A stretch of 64,000 nucleotides of DNA from Gymnorhina tibicen (Eukaryota > Chordata > Aves > Passeriformes > Artamidae), in the NCBI GenBank assembly GCA_013399875.1, contig VXAZ01000591.1, forward strand, positions 203,903-267,902, read 5' to 3'. A program made the translations under genes and the position numbers. Within the stretch, counting starts at the first letter, position 1. Every line of letters begins with the position of its first letter. Below, piece after piece: positions 11,704 through 23,400 of this stretch. The notes below the pieces were generated by a model. It worked only from the letters and a program-made list of their open reading frames with translations, was not told the DNA's origin and searched no databases.

Positions 11704-12289
11704 GGCTTTCCACTGAGGCACGGTGGAATTAGTGACAAGCACAGCTCCGAAACAATTAAATCCAAGGTCAAGACTACCTTGGAAGACATCAGAACTGCAA
11801 GGAACTGATTCAAGGAGCTATAAAAAAATGAAATCTGATTAAAATCCATTGCTGTCAATCTCTGCTCCATTTGTTCCTGAGCCACCCCTCTAATTTAATT
11901 AAGGGCTTTAACAGCAACACAAAACTAGGGATGATTTTCCAAGAGCTGTTTTGGCTCGTTAGGTGCCATTTTCAGCTGTTTGTTTTTCCCCGGAGAGGCT
12001 CTGAAGAGGAATTCACCTCTCTGGATAAATGAGGGAAGAACCAGGACTTCCACCAGCAACGCCGTGCTGGAAAAGTCATTCCCACTCCCTACTGACCACA
12101 TTTACCTGGAATTTGGGGTTTTTTTGGACACGCAACGCTGCGGGATCCCCTGCGATGCTCCTGGTGCCAGCTGGTGCTGTCGGGAGTTGGATAAAACAAA
12201 TTTTCCAGCAGCAGCTCCTCATTAGGAGCACGGAGCAGCTCCAGCATCTCCGCTGCCCTCGCAAACTGTTATGCAAATAACTCTTGCTG
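11704..12289. other. Unique non-coding stretch
   Basis: No repeat or exon recognised. AT-rich at first, then mixed. Confidence 0.45.
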
Positions 12290-12540
12290 ACAGCACAAAT
12301 ACATTCATTTGGGTGTCGCACTAATTGATTTTCGCTCATTAGGAGTGCTTTCGCCCTAATTTGATAAGGAAGTGTGAAACTATTCCTCCCGGCAGCAGGT
12401 TTGGTATTTGCGGAGGTATTAAGGAGGTGTTAATTAGCCCCGGCTCTGCCGTCACGTTGATGCTTTGGGGAGCGGTCCCGGCGCCTGTTGCTCGTCGGGC
12501 TTTGGCTAATTAAGTTAATTACGTGGCATGCGGCACCTAT
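12290..12540. promoter_or_regulatory. Candidate conserved regulatory block
   Basis: A repeat-free block unlike its neighbours in word content. It contains overlapping GATA and ETS words, GATAAGGAAGTG (12363-12374), several TAATT/CTAATTG homeodomain words, and a near-palindrome TAATTAAGTTAATTA (12507-12521). It is CpG-containing yet AT-rich. Motif content alone cannot prove function. Cross-species alignment would decide. Confidence 0.35.
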
Positions 12541-14105
12541 GCATGTGTGGCACAGGCAGCGGCGCGGCTTCTGCCCCTGTTTTAGGTGGATTTGGGAAGC
12601 TGGAAGCACCGAAGTTGGTGGGATCCATCCCTGAGCGCCCTCGGAGCGAGGTCTCCTTCCTTGGATTGTCCCACTGGAACCTCCCTTCCCTGAAACTCAT
12701 CCAGCGTTTGATCCCTCAAGTTGAGGAGAGACTTTCCTCTGTATTTATTTCCCGGGGGTGTCGAGGGGCCAAGATCCTGGGAAAAGAGGGGTTGGATTTG
12801 ATGGATCCGTTGTTTGCGCGCACGGAACAACCCCAGAGTTTGGGAAAGCCAGGAGATGTCCCAAAATCCTCCTTTTTCTTTTTGCCACTGGAGCGGCAAA
12901 ACAGCTGCTCGGTGTCTCCGGGGTGGGTTGTCCCAAGTGTTCCTCAGGATTTCGTGGATCCAGAGCTGTCTGAAGGCTGGAATGTCTGTTTTACTGGAAA
13001 TCCGGACCTTTCAAAAGCTGTTTTCATTGCGCTTGAACTCGAGCCAAATATTTTCAGCCTGACACGAGCAAGGATGGTTTTTAAAATAAAGAGTTTCAAA
13101 AGCATTGTTTTCCTTCCAAAAAAAAAGAGAGCTTCCCAATGAAAACTATTTATTTTATTATTTTTTTTATCCTTAGCAAATGTCATGGACATGCTTTTCT
13201 TTTTTTTTCATGGAAAAACTATTACCATATGCGAGGGAAAAAAATGGAAAAGTGAAAAATTTGGCATCATTTGGGAGCTTGGGGCAGAGTTTTTTCCACA
13301 TAAACCATGGAAAAAAGCCATGGATGTGGTTTGGTGGCACTGGGACGGTGCAGACAGACACACACAGGACATTTTGGGCTCTCCTGAGTCAGGATGAATT
13401 CCTATTTTCAAGGAATGACCCCCAAAAAATTCCTGCTGAGGCTGAGAATGTAGATTGCTCCCAGCTGGAGACAGGAGCAGTGGTGGGACATGGAATCAAG
13501 GGAAAATAATGGGAAAAAAATGCAAAATCTCCATGAAGTTGAAGAAAAGTTGATTGAGCCTTTGGCCAGGCATCAGGCTGTGGACAAAACACAGATTTTT
13601 TTAATGCCATGTCCTTTTTAAACCCCAAATTTCTCCTCTAGATATTTCCCACATCCTTTTGTTCCTTTGTTAGCTGGTTTGGTTTTGGTTTTTCTTTTTA
13701 ATTCTGCTGAACTTTCTATTTAGGCACAAAAAAAAAAAATGGAGGGATCCATCCTTCCTGGCAAAATCCCTCATCCCAGCCTCTGGAATGATCCGTGCCA
13801 GGCCGTAAATCCACGTTGCAGCCTCATGCTGGAGCTAACCGAGTGTGACAGCTCCTGAGTGACCTCAGCCTTCTCTCCAAAAGTTTATTTGGGATTTTAA
13901 ATCCAAACAGTTTTTGTTCCAGGAGATGTGAAGGGTCTGAAGGCGCAGATGGGTTGAGATTCCGATCTCAGGAGGGTCTGGATTGAGTTTTCTCTTTTGA
14001 TCGCTCACAGGTGAGGGCTCTGACTCATGAAAAACCCAAATTTCCTTGAGGGTCTGCCAGGAGGCTGGGCCAGGTGTGGGTCATGGCCTTGCACGGCGTG
14101 AGGGG
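12541..14105. other. Unique non-coding stretch
   Basis: Includes an open frame of 204 codons on the plus strand (12528-13142) with no recognised domain, several A/T homopolymer tracts (13134-13220, 13728-13740), and no CR1 until 14106. Confidence 0.4.
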
Positions 14106-14284
14106 ATGGAATCATTGTGGAATCATCATGGAATCAGGGAATGGTTGGGTGGAAGGGACATGGAAGGTCACCCAGCTCATGGGCAGGGACACCTTCCACC
14201 ATCCCAGGGTGCTCCAAGCCCCATCCAGCCTGGCCTGGGACACTTCCAGGGATCCAGGGGCAGCCACAGCTCCTCTGGAAAAGC
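14106..14284 (-). mobile_element. CR1 LINE fragment
   Basis: Antisense CR1 with a repeated terminal word (GGAATCATTGTGGAATCATC, ATGGAATCAGGGAATGG), then GGGCAGGGACACCTTCCACC and TCCAGGGATCCAGGGGCAGC. The GGAATCAT repeats are the short tandem terminus typical of CR1 3' ends. Confidence 0.9.
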
Positions 14285-14482
14285 TGAGCTTTGCTTTGTC
14301 TGGGGCTCAGCTTCGATTTTCCAGCTTAAAAATCTGTTTTCCACAACCCAGCAATCATAACAAATGTTCAACACCAGCAACACCTCCTTCAGTCCTCTTT
14401 TTTACCAAACTCCAAAAAATGGGAGGTTTTTAATCAAATTTCCTGTGAATTACCTCATTTCATCTGAAATTATTTGGATGAA

Positions 14483-14615
14483 ATCGTGGAACCATTTGGG
14501 TTTGAAGGGATGTTTAAATGTCAGCCCCCTGCCGTGGTGGGAACACCTTCCACTTTCCCAGGCTGCTCCAAGCCCCATCCAACCTGACCTTGGGTATTTC
14601 CAGGGATTCATCCGC
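14483..14615 (-). mobile_element. CR1 LINE fragment
   Basis: Antisense, more diverged: ATCGTGGAACCATTTGGGTT, TGAAGGGATGTTTAAATGTC, GGAACACCTTCCACTTTCCC, AGGCTGCTCCAAGCCCCATC and CCAGGGATTCATCC. It lies about 200 bp from the preceding CR1 in the same orientation. Confidence 0.85.
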
Positions 14616-16504
14616 ACATCCAGGGATCCAAACCCGTTTAAAAAAATTCCTTTTCAGCCCCAGTGAATAAAAATCCCCATCTCCAGTAGGAGCACACGGA
14701 ACGGGAGGAACCTTCCCCAGAACACAACCCCGCAGCCTCGGCTTGTGCTCCCAAACTCTGACTCGTCCCCGCTGCAAAACGACCACAAAGGGAGAGAAAT
14801 TCAGCTTTGGTTTTTTTTTTGTTTTGGAAAGCACTGGAGCATAGTTTGAAATCTTCGTCGGTCAGTATTTTGGGAAGTCTTTCCCAAGTGCGTGTGCAGA
14901 ACAAAGGACACGGCTCAGAATCCAAGTGTTGCTTTCAGGGCTGAATTCCTCTTCCAGTTGCTGTGGCTGTGACGGGAGAGTTTGGCACTGGAAACCTCCG
15001 GCACATTTTTGGGGAAAATCCACCCTTTTTGGTGTTTAACCTCCCCAGTTATGACAGGGATGATCCAAGACAATACTGCCTGATCTGAGCTCACCCAGAA
15101 AAATGGGAATAATCCCTTAACCAGAGCAAAGCCTTCATCAGAGAGAGAATTGTAAATTTATCACCTCTCCATGGAGTGAAATTCCTGAATATATTGGGGT
15201 TTTCTCTAACTGAGAGCTTCAACTCCATCTTTTTTCCAGACTGGATATTCCTCCTAATTCTGCAGCGCTGATCCAAAGGCTTGGAAAGCCCCCGGCCATC
15301 CTTGCCCCACTTTCCTCTCGGAATATTTATTCCAGGGAATATTGTATCAACATATTGATCTCCCTGAATCTTATTAAGAGGTGCAGCAGGTCCAGCCACG
15401 TCTCAGAAATTCATTTTCACCTTCCCCTTGCTTGATTTTTTTTTTTCAAATTCCTGTTTCTGCATCAGATTAAATCTAAAAATAAACCCTGTGTAAATAC
15501 CTCCCTGTATCCACATATTTTCCTCGGCGATGTTTGAGCTGAAACAAAGTGAAAGCCTGAGTTAAACGTGATTCCCAAGATAATTCCATCTGGGACAAGA
15601 GGCTGCTGGTGCCTTTCCCCCTGGAGGTGGATTTAGCTGCTGTGAGGGTGAAATCCTCTTTTCTCCACAGCCTGAGGAGAGGTTGCAGCCGTGGAATTTG
15701 GAGCACAGAGCTCTGCTCCGGGGAGGAGATGCCCTAAATCCCAGAGAATTCAGTCCTGTGACAGAAATACGCCCCGGTGCCTCATCGTCCCAAAACCCCC
15801 TCCTCGCTGGGCTCAAGAAATCCATTTAATCTCAAAATGTCCCAACTTTTCAGGGTGTGAGCAGGGAGCAGACGGAACAGATGCCCCGGTTTTGTGGCTG
15901 GTGCCAAAGGTGTTAAAAATCACTCCGTGCTCTGCCATCGGTGCCCAGAGAGCCCCATCCGAGGGCAAGAGGCTCCAGTGTCCCCAGCATTCCGGGGACA
16001 GGCTGGGATGGGGATGACACTGGTAATTAGGGATGTCCAGGGGGAAATTTCAGCTCCTTTCCCTTTGGAATGCAGATGGGAAGAGCCAAGACTGAGCCTC
16101 CATTGCCGGAAGTTTCTGCAGTCATCGACACCTCCTAAACAGCTCGGGGTGGAATCCTGTCCCAGGGCTGGGAAACTCCCTCTTTTTTTGTTTGCTATCC
16201 CAAAAATTGATTTCTTCATGTTTTTAACAATTTCTTTCATCAGAACTCAAGCATCTGCTTGGCCCCTTCCTAAGCACTTCACTGGAGTGGCTTTTCCAGT
16301 TAAAAACTCCAGTAACCAGAGCTTGATAGCATTAAGTTGGGACAGGATGATTCCCTGGATTCCATCTCTTCCTGCTGCATCCCTGAGTCCTTCCAGCCAG
16401 GAAGAACAACCCTCATCCACAGCCACAGTCACCAACCCATCGAAGTATCCCCGTGGAATGGGGAAGTCCATTTAAGTCTTGTTTCAGCTGATGGCACTTC
16501 CTAA
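14616..16504. other. Unique non-coding stretch, 1.9 kb
   Basis: Several ORFs up to 193 codons (15894-16475, plus) are present but none shows a domain, signal peptide or flanking splice pattern that I can support. No repeats were recognised apart from short T runs (14810-14820, 15439-15448). Confidence 0.4.
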
Positions 16505-16682
16505 AGACTGGATATTAGGAACAAAAATTCTTCATGGAGAAGGTTGTCCAGTGGTGGAGTCCCCACTCCTGGAGGGATTTAAAATCCGTGTGGATGTGGC
16601 ACTTGGGGACGTGGTTGGACTCAATTAATTTGGAGGTGTTTTCCAAACTTCTTGGTTCTGTAATTCCATGATTCTATTCCTG
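16505..16682 (+). mobile_element. CR1 LINE fragment, sense
   Basis: GGATATTAGGAACAAAAATT, CTTCATGGAGAAGGTTGTCC, GGTGGAGTCCCCACTCCTGG, GTGTGGATGTGGCACTTGGG, then GGTTGGACTCAATTAATTTG and the terminus TAATTCCATGATTCTATTCC. This is the GGATATTAGGA/GATGTGGCACTT type of CR1. Confidence 0.9.
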
Positions 16683-16754
16683 GATCAAAACCAGATCTGA
16701 GACTACAATTATCCCTTCCAGACAGCACAATCAGGGAAAAAAGGATATAAATAT

Positions 16755-16927
16755 CCTTCCTTCCTTCCTTCCTTCCTTCCTCCCTCCCACCCTCCCTACC
16801 TCCCTCCCTTCCNNNNNNNNNNNNNNNNNNNNNNNNNNNNNNNNNNNNNNNNNNNNNNNNNNNNNNNNNNNNNNNNNNNNNNNNNNNNNNNNNNNNNNCC
16901 TCTCTCCCTCCCTCCCTCCCTCCCTCC
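16755..16927. repeat. CCTT/CCCT microsatellite with assembly gap
   Basis: A polypyrimidine run of CCTT then CCCT units on the left and CCCT units on the right flanks 86 undetermined bases (16813-16898). The true array length is unknown. Translations through it give the artefactual ORFs containing X residues on the minus strand. Confidence 0.95.
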
Positions 16928-17879
16928 CTTCCCCAAATCCAGCACAGACATGGAAAACAGAGGTGAAAATGGGAAATCTTCCCAGTGAAGGTGTACAGAA
17001 GAAGGGCACATTTTCCTGGAGATGGACTGATGGGAATTGTGGTGTTTGGTGCTTTAAAAGGATTCATCCTTTTGGCTGGAACAACCCTAAAAGCTCCCCC
17101 ACTGCCTGTGGGGTGATCCCTTAAACCGGCTGTGCCCTCAAGGACATCGGGAATTCACGGCCATCGGGAATGATACATCACTACTTTGGTGACATAAATC
17201 TTGGGAAATGGGCGTCTCATTCCACAGCCAGAACTTCCAGAAAAAAAAAAAATAGGATTCAGGACAGGCAAGCATTAAAAAAATTATCATCAAACCCCCT
17301 GAATGCTGCCCCCCGTCCGTGCCCATCTCCGCGCTTCCCTTCGGGAGGGGCTCGGGATGATAAAAACATGGATTAAAACGTGATAAAATCACGGGATGAC
17401 CTATTCCAAATGACAGGGTGAATGCCCTCCCGATCCATCACCATCCATTTCCCAGCTGCAGAAGGGGTTTGGGCATCCATCACCAGGGAGGCAAAGGCTG
17501 CTCCCCACCTCTGCTGGGCCATCTGGGTCTAATCTCGAGCAAGAGGCCCCAGCCCCTTCCTGCTCCCCATCCCTGCGTCCTTTCCCTGAACAAATGGATG
17601 TGTGGGGGTTTTAAAGCACTGGAAATTCTGGATTTTCCCTCTGGAGCCTGGTGTGGGTTGTTCCTTTGGCAAGCTGGGAACTGGGTGTGCTTGGACAGGA
17701 CTAGGAGAGTGCTGGGCTGGTGGGGAAGTATTAAATGTGGAGCCCAGCAGACCAAGAATTCAGGAATGGAATCCCACGTGGCTAAAAACCTTGGGCATTA
17801 GCCAGGAAACTTCCTCACATTGCAGAGAAGGATTGGGGTCTCAGCTCCGTTTCCTCCATGCCAGACTTAAGGGAAAGAG
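16928..17879. other. Unique non-coding stretch
   Basis: No CR1 or exon recognised. Short ORFs only. Confidence 0.4.
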
Positions 17880-18112
17880 GAACTGGCCTCAAGTTGCACC
17901 AGGGGAGGTTTAGGTTGGATCCGAGGGAAAATTTCTTCCCCAGAAGTGGTTAAACCCTGGAACAAACTGCCCAGGGCAGGGGTGGAGTCCCCAAGCCCTG
18001 TGGATGTGGCACCAGGGGACGTGGGGCAGTGGTGGCCTTGGCAGTGCTGGGAATGTTTGGACTCGATGCACTTGAAGGGTTTCCATCCTAAATTTCTCCT
18101 TGACTTCTCAAG
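17880..18112 (+). mobile_element. CR1 LINE fragment, sense
   Basis: CCTCAAGTTGCACCAGGGGA, GGTTTAGGTTGGATCCGAGG, GAAAATTTCTTCCCCAGAAG, CTGGAACAAACTGCCCAGGG, GGATGTGGCACCAGGGGACG and TTTGGACTCGATGCACTTGA in CR1 order, ending in a degraded 3' terminus. Confidence 0.92.
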
Positions 18113-18227
18113 GAGGGCTGGAAATCCCCTCCTGCTGGGTCCATGACTGAAGGGTTCCTCTGGTCCTGAGACATTTCCGTGGGGGGTTGGACTAGATGGT
18201 AAAATAGATGGAATCCAATCATAGGTG

Positions 18228-18344
18228 GAATCCCAGAATCCCAGAAAGGCTGGGTTGGAAGGGACCTTAAAGCCCATCCCATCCCACCCCTGCCATGGGC
18301 AGGGACACCTTCCACTATCCCAGGCTGCTCCAAGCCCCATCCAA
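18228..18344 (-). mobile_element. CR1 LINE fragment
   Basis: GGAATCCCAGAATCCCAGAA, AGGCTGGGTTGGAAGGGACC, CCCCTGCCATGGGCAGGGAC and AGGCTGCTCCAAGCCCCATC. Its 3' end faces the 3' end of the preceding sense CR1 (tail to tail). Confidence 0.92.
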
Positions 18345-18386
18345 CATTTAAAGGTCCCTTCCCACCATCCCTTCTATGATCCTACA
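18345..18386 (+). mobile_element. CR1 3'-end remnant
   Basis: TTTAAAGGTCCCTTCCCACC followed by ATCCCTTCTATGATCC is a sense CR1 terminus of about 40 bp, directly abutting the truncated minus-strand copy. Confidence 0.65.
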
Positions 18387-19661
18387 GCGCTCTGGAGAAG
18401 TTTGGACAGTGGAACAACACTGCTGGAGCCCCTCCCTCCTGCAGCAGGGAATGAATTGAGATGAGATTCCCAAAATCCAATTTTACAAGACCGAGCTTCC
18501 CAGCCCACGCCCCACGGATCAGACTCTGCAGCCCCAGCTGGAATAACGAGCGGGGCAGCTGGAGGATGTAATGGGATTGGACACGTCGTTACTTCCATGC
18601 GTGTCCTCCAGCCAAGCCAGCGGGAAAACGGGATGAGACACCTCCAGCAGCTTTGGGGGGTGCGGGATTCCTGATGGACGAGGGGATTGGCAGAGTTCAC
18701 CCGGCAGAGCCGTCCGCAGCCGCTCGGCAGCATGAGGGATGAGGAGTTCATTGCTGTCCCCTGGATTGTGCACAAGACCATGGAATTCTGGGCTTCCGCG
18801 GATGAAAACGCCAAATGGGATGTGGATCTGTGGCAGGAGGGACACGGAGACAAGAGCTTCCCTCCCGAGATATGTACAAGGGGACACATCAGCAGCGAAT
18901 TATCCGGTGTTTACCCATCGCTCCCGCAGCGGAATGTCTCAGCCAGCAGGAGCTGTTCATTCTTGTTTACTCCGTTTTTAATCCTTATTATGGATTTAGG
19001 CCCAAATTAGCGCTGGAGTCTGGGCTGTGTCCAAAGCTGATGGATTTATTTCTACACAAAACCAAAATATTACCGTGTGACAGCGATTCTCGGCCTGATG
19101 GGCGTGCGGGGCGCCACAAATACCCCAAAACCAGGGAGCTGCGGGAAGACGGGAGGTGAGGTTCGGGGGACGCACCCAAGGCCAGCTCCTTGAAACGAAA
19201 CCGAGCTTTTATTGCAGCAAGAGGCAGATTTTGATCGTTATCTGCTTCTCTTGTCACGACGCGCCGCGCTTTAAATGGAAATAGAAAGTGAATGTTTGCC
19301 GGGGACTCCGTGACCCAGCCTTGCTTCCCCTGGCGCTGGCGCTGATTCAGGTGATGCGTGCACAGTTAAACCCACGCACCTCGAGCCCGATGTTCCAGCA
19401 GAAATTTAGGCCGGGACTAAAAGCCGTGACGCTGATTTTTGGAGGGCGATGCCCTTTAATATCGGCTTGCCTGTGCAGAAGCACCCGCTGCTGCTTAAAG
19501 GCTTGATTGCCCGAGGAAATAGCCGGTAATTGCTGCTGGAATCAGACAGGGGCGGGATCCAGATGCACACAAAGGTGGCGTTTCCCAGGAGTTTGTGGGG
19601 CCGTTAAAGCCGTGGTGAAACACAGCTAAAAAGAGAATTGTCGTGGATTTTTACACGGAGG
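18387..19661. other. Unique stretch, CpG-containing
   Basis: No CR1 or exon recognised. The part from about 19040 to 19540 is richer in CpG and holds an E-box CAGGTG (19348-19353), GTTATCTG and several GATTT/TTTAAA words. It could be a regulatory element but has no decisive signature. A plus-strand ORF of 107 codons at 18687-19010 lacks recognisable domains. Confidence 0.35.
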
Positions 19662-19720
19662 GTGCGGAGGCTCTGTGGCTGCCCCTGGATCCCTGGAAGT
19701 GTCCAAGGCCAGGCTGGACG
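19662..19720 (+). mobile_element. CR1 internal fragment
   Basis: GAGGCTCTGTGGCTGCCCCT, GGATCCCTGGAAGTGTCCAA, GGCCAGGCTGGACGGG. The fragment ends just before the right inverted arm begins at 19734. The left arm has no CR1 at the corresponding outer edge, so this is a difference between the two loci. Confidence 0.85.
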
Positions 19721-19733
19721 GGTCCCTGGCAGC

Positions 19734-20167
19734 AGGGTTTGGGTCCCTGGCTCTGGCCCAGAAAACCGGGAAAAAAATCCATAATATTTTAACTTTCTGC
19801 TCTAAAAATGCTCTGCTGGGGTCAGTCCATTCCTTATCTCTGCTTTTTATCTGGCAGCTGCGGGGAGAGCATTTCCTGAAGCCAGCAGGGCACGCAGGGG
19901 AGGTTTAAACAGAGTTCCTGGGCAAAACAGAGAGGTTGTCACGGGTTGGTTGCTTCTAGCAGGAGAAATTTGGGATAAAGAGGATGGAATGTGTGCCTGG
20001 GAATTCTTGGCCAGAGCCTCACGTGCAGAAATCCCACACCGGGGAATGTGGACATCCCAATCCTTGGCGTATCTGTACATCTCTTTACACGAGTGTGGAA
20101 AGTTCCCTAAACTGTCACAAAATTCCCTAAATCACCACAGAAAAAAAATCCCAGAAGGAAAAGGAGA
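19734..20167 (-). repeat. Right arm core of inverted duplication
   Basis: Reverse complement of 10223-10656 with two substitutions and no indel over 434 bp by my reading (about 99.5% identity). The arms are separated by 9,077 bp. The core begins next to a CR1 piece (19662-19720) and passes into a CR1 at 20168, at exactly the same junction as in the left arm. Confidence 0.92.
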
Positions 20168-20484
20168 CAGTACTGGAAGGGGAGCTGCAAGAAAAACGGG
20201 GACAAACTTTGTGTCAGGGCCTGCTGTGACAGGACAAGGGGAACGTTTTTAAATGAAGGATTTGGGGCTGATTTAGATCAGATGTAAGGAAGGAGATTTT
20301 GCAGCGAGGATGGGGAGGGGCTGGAATGGATTTCCCAGAGCAGCTGTGGCGCCTCTGGATCCCTGGCAGTGTCCAAGACCAGGTGGGACGGGGCTTGGAG
20401 CAACCTGGGATAGTGGAAGATGTCCCTGCCCACCTGGATGAGCTTTAAGGTCCCTCCAACCCAAACAATTCCAGGATTCCATGT
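20168..20484 (+). mobile_element. CR1 LINE fragment in right inverted arm
   Basis: Sense CR1: CAGTACTGGAAGGGGAGCTG, CTGTGACAGGACAAGGGGAA, GGGGAGGGGCTGGAATGGAT, TGGATCCCTGGCAGTGTCCA, TTGGAGCAACCTGGGATAGT, AAGGTCCCTCCAACCCAAAC and the terminus AATTCCAGGATTCCATG. The half next to the core is about 98% identical to the left arm. The distal half is clearly more diverged. Confidence 0.9.
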
Positions 20485-23400
20485 TCTCAGCCATCAGTGA
20501 CGACAGCACAAGGAGCCACTTTTCCTCCAGCTCTGCGTCATCCCAAATCCCCAAAGAGAGGTGCCCATCCAGCTCCCTCCAGGGTTCACTGTTTGCTCTT
20601 CCCAGCTGTGCCTGTGGGCAGACACAAATCCCAAAAGCTGCTGGTGGTTAATCGGGAAAAGATCCCTGGCCAGGGAGTGTAAACAGCTCGGGGAGTGTGG
20701 ATGTTCGGTGACCACAGGAATGAGAGCCACGCAGGCTGCCCGGGCCAAGAACCTCTCTTTCGATGCGTTCGAACCAAAACAAAATTCCCTGGGCTTGGAA
20801 GGGGAATGGGAGCAACGTGCAGGGTTCCCCGGAGCAGCATTTGGAGTGAAGGAATGCAGGAATGTGGGCTGCGTTCCCTGGGAAAGGCTGCTTTGGTTCG
20901 ATGCAACTCCACGATTCCCGTGATGGCAAACGAGGCTCGATTCCCTTTTTCTCACCGCAAAACCTGGGAATGATTTGGCAGGGCGGAATGGCTTCGTACG
21001 CAAGGCTTTGCTGCGAAGCAGAATTTCCCCAAAACCTTAATTTTTTTAAAAAAAAATTAATCCTGGATATCTTCCTTTCAACTGTGCCGAATTTGTGGAT
21101 TGTTTTGATTCCGGCCCTATAACGACTCGCCGATGTCAAGATCAAAGCGAATTTGGGGCGCTTTGTGTGGGTTTAACATCCCTTTCCTTTTATCTGGGCT
21201 CAGAAGGGAATGAAAGATGAGACCCTGGTGTTATTCCCAAGGGAAAGCGTTCAGGGAAGCAAGAGGCAGAGAAATGAAAGTCCAGCCCTCTGGGCCATTT
21301 GAAATGGCAGTGAAAGAAAGAGGGAGCCAAGCCTGGGGAGATGTGAGGAGCGAGGGAGGGACAGCAGAGGAGGCATGAAAGGAAAAAACGGAGAGATGGG
21401 AATGGGAATGAGGCAATTAAAGGCAGGTTTGGTCGGGCAGGACCCTCTCCTTCATCCTTGCCTATGGAATACTGGTCTTGGAGGGAATTCCCGTCAGGGT
21501 TTTTCCATCAGCAGCACTCACAGCTCCCTGTCAGGATTTTGCCATGTCCCCAAAGGGTGAGGATCAAGGTCCTGCTCAACTCCAGAGGCACCTGATCCGT
21601 GTGGGATTCCGGGTGTCCGGCTGACAGCTCCTGCTCCACCTACAAAACATGGGATATGAGCCTTTCCCTGTGCCAGCCTTTCCTTTTCCATCAGCAGTTT
21701 CCCAGTGATTCCAGGAAAATCCACCAGTAGCACTGGTGGGGCAATGCACAGGGAGCCAGCAGCTCCCCAGTGCCAAAATTTGGGAATATTATGGCCCCAG
21801 AGTGGTGACTTTGCAACTCTTGCTCCCTTCCCTTTGGGGCTGGAGAGGAGAACTCTGCATCAGCACGACTCCTGAGCCCCGGAGCACTCCCAGCAGGAAT
21901 TTTCCTTATCCCAGGAGGAATTCTGAGCAGTGACTGTCCCAGGAGTGTCCTTGGAGCTCCTCTCTGCAGGGTGAGGCTGCTCAGGGAGGGATCTGTGTCC
22001 CCCGGCTGGCACACTCCTGCTGGGAATACCGGTGTGAAAACGTCCCTGTTTTCCTCCCCCTGAAAAAGAGGGAAAAGAGGGAAAATCTGGAAAATAAACC
22101 CAAATAAACACAGAGACAATTTGCCTCCAGTGAACTTACAACCACGGAATTAAGGTTGGAAAAGGCCTTGAACACCATCAAGGTGCTCCAGTGTTGATAA
22201 ACCTTTGTGGGTTAATAAGGGATGGTGCATCTCATCCCAGGGCTGAAATTATCCGGGATAAGAAGGAACAGGAATTTCCCTCCCATGAGGAAGGATGGTG
22301 AACCGTAAGTATTTCCTGCATTTCCCAGTCCTGGCAGGAATGTCATCCCCCCACAGCCAGGCTGTTTGTGGGATTTTCGGCTGCCTTTCTGCTCAGGGGG
22401 CAGAGCTGACAGACAAAACATGGAAAACTGAGCGATCCAGGGGAACTTCTGGAAGATATTTAGGAGCTTTCCCATCAAATGTGGCGAGGTTTTAATCCCT
22501 TCCTTCAGGTTCACACAGTTTTATCTCCATTTTCCATTCTTTAGCAGCTCCTGCTGCGTGTGGGGCTGGTTGTTATTAGAGCACATCGCAGGGCCTGAGG
22601 CACTTCTTTATCCACACAAAATAGGGAAAATCACCTTTCTTTTCCACCAAAAGGAGAGGAGTTGCTGCACACAGTGGGTTGGATAAAACAGAGATTGGAG
22701 AAGCATCTCCTGGCTGGCTGGAGCTCCTTTTAGGGTCCTCCTGTGGGGGGAAAAGTGCTGCTGAGCATTAAAAACCCTGCTGGGAAGCCCATCTCATTTT
22801 CACTCCTCCTTGCAAAGCTCAGTCCCTAAAAATAATCCATCTTGTTTAAGGAATGGTGTGCAAAAAGCCCTGAAATTCCCTTGCCGTTTGAAAACACGGA
22901 GATGAACCACCAGGAATCATGAGCAGACAATACGAATGGTCTGGTTCGAGCCATTTATCAGCCCTTTTTCCCAGCTATTCCCACCGCGTGCTCGCATTTC
23001 CATCAGGGATGACAGCGCCGGCAGAGCGGGAGAGGACGGATCCGCACAAATCTCCCTGCTCCCGTGTCCTTCCCCGCGATGACAGATCCATCGCGAGGGA
23101 CGAGTGATCCCGATGTCCCCTTGATTTATGCCCCAGCTGGAAAAATGAAAATCGGGCTCGTAGGAGTTTCTCCTGATAAATCCCAGCCTTATCACCCCGG
23201 CTCCGCCGAGGTCACTCCGTTCCTCCCGGAGATTGGCAAGAGCCAAGGAGATATGGAGTGGGCCAGGATATTTGTGGGAATAAATGGCAGCGTCTTTGTG
23301 AGGATTAAAGGGAAAAACTTCGGGGATGATAAAAAAGACAAGCTTTGGAATCCTTTTAGCAAGAAATTAATGGAGATAAAGTCAGCCTGATGCAGGGACA

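Noticed and set aside
12528..13142. 204-codon ORF
   Set aside because: Unique sequence but no domain, biased composition at the C-terminus, and overlapping open frames on the other strand.
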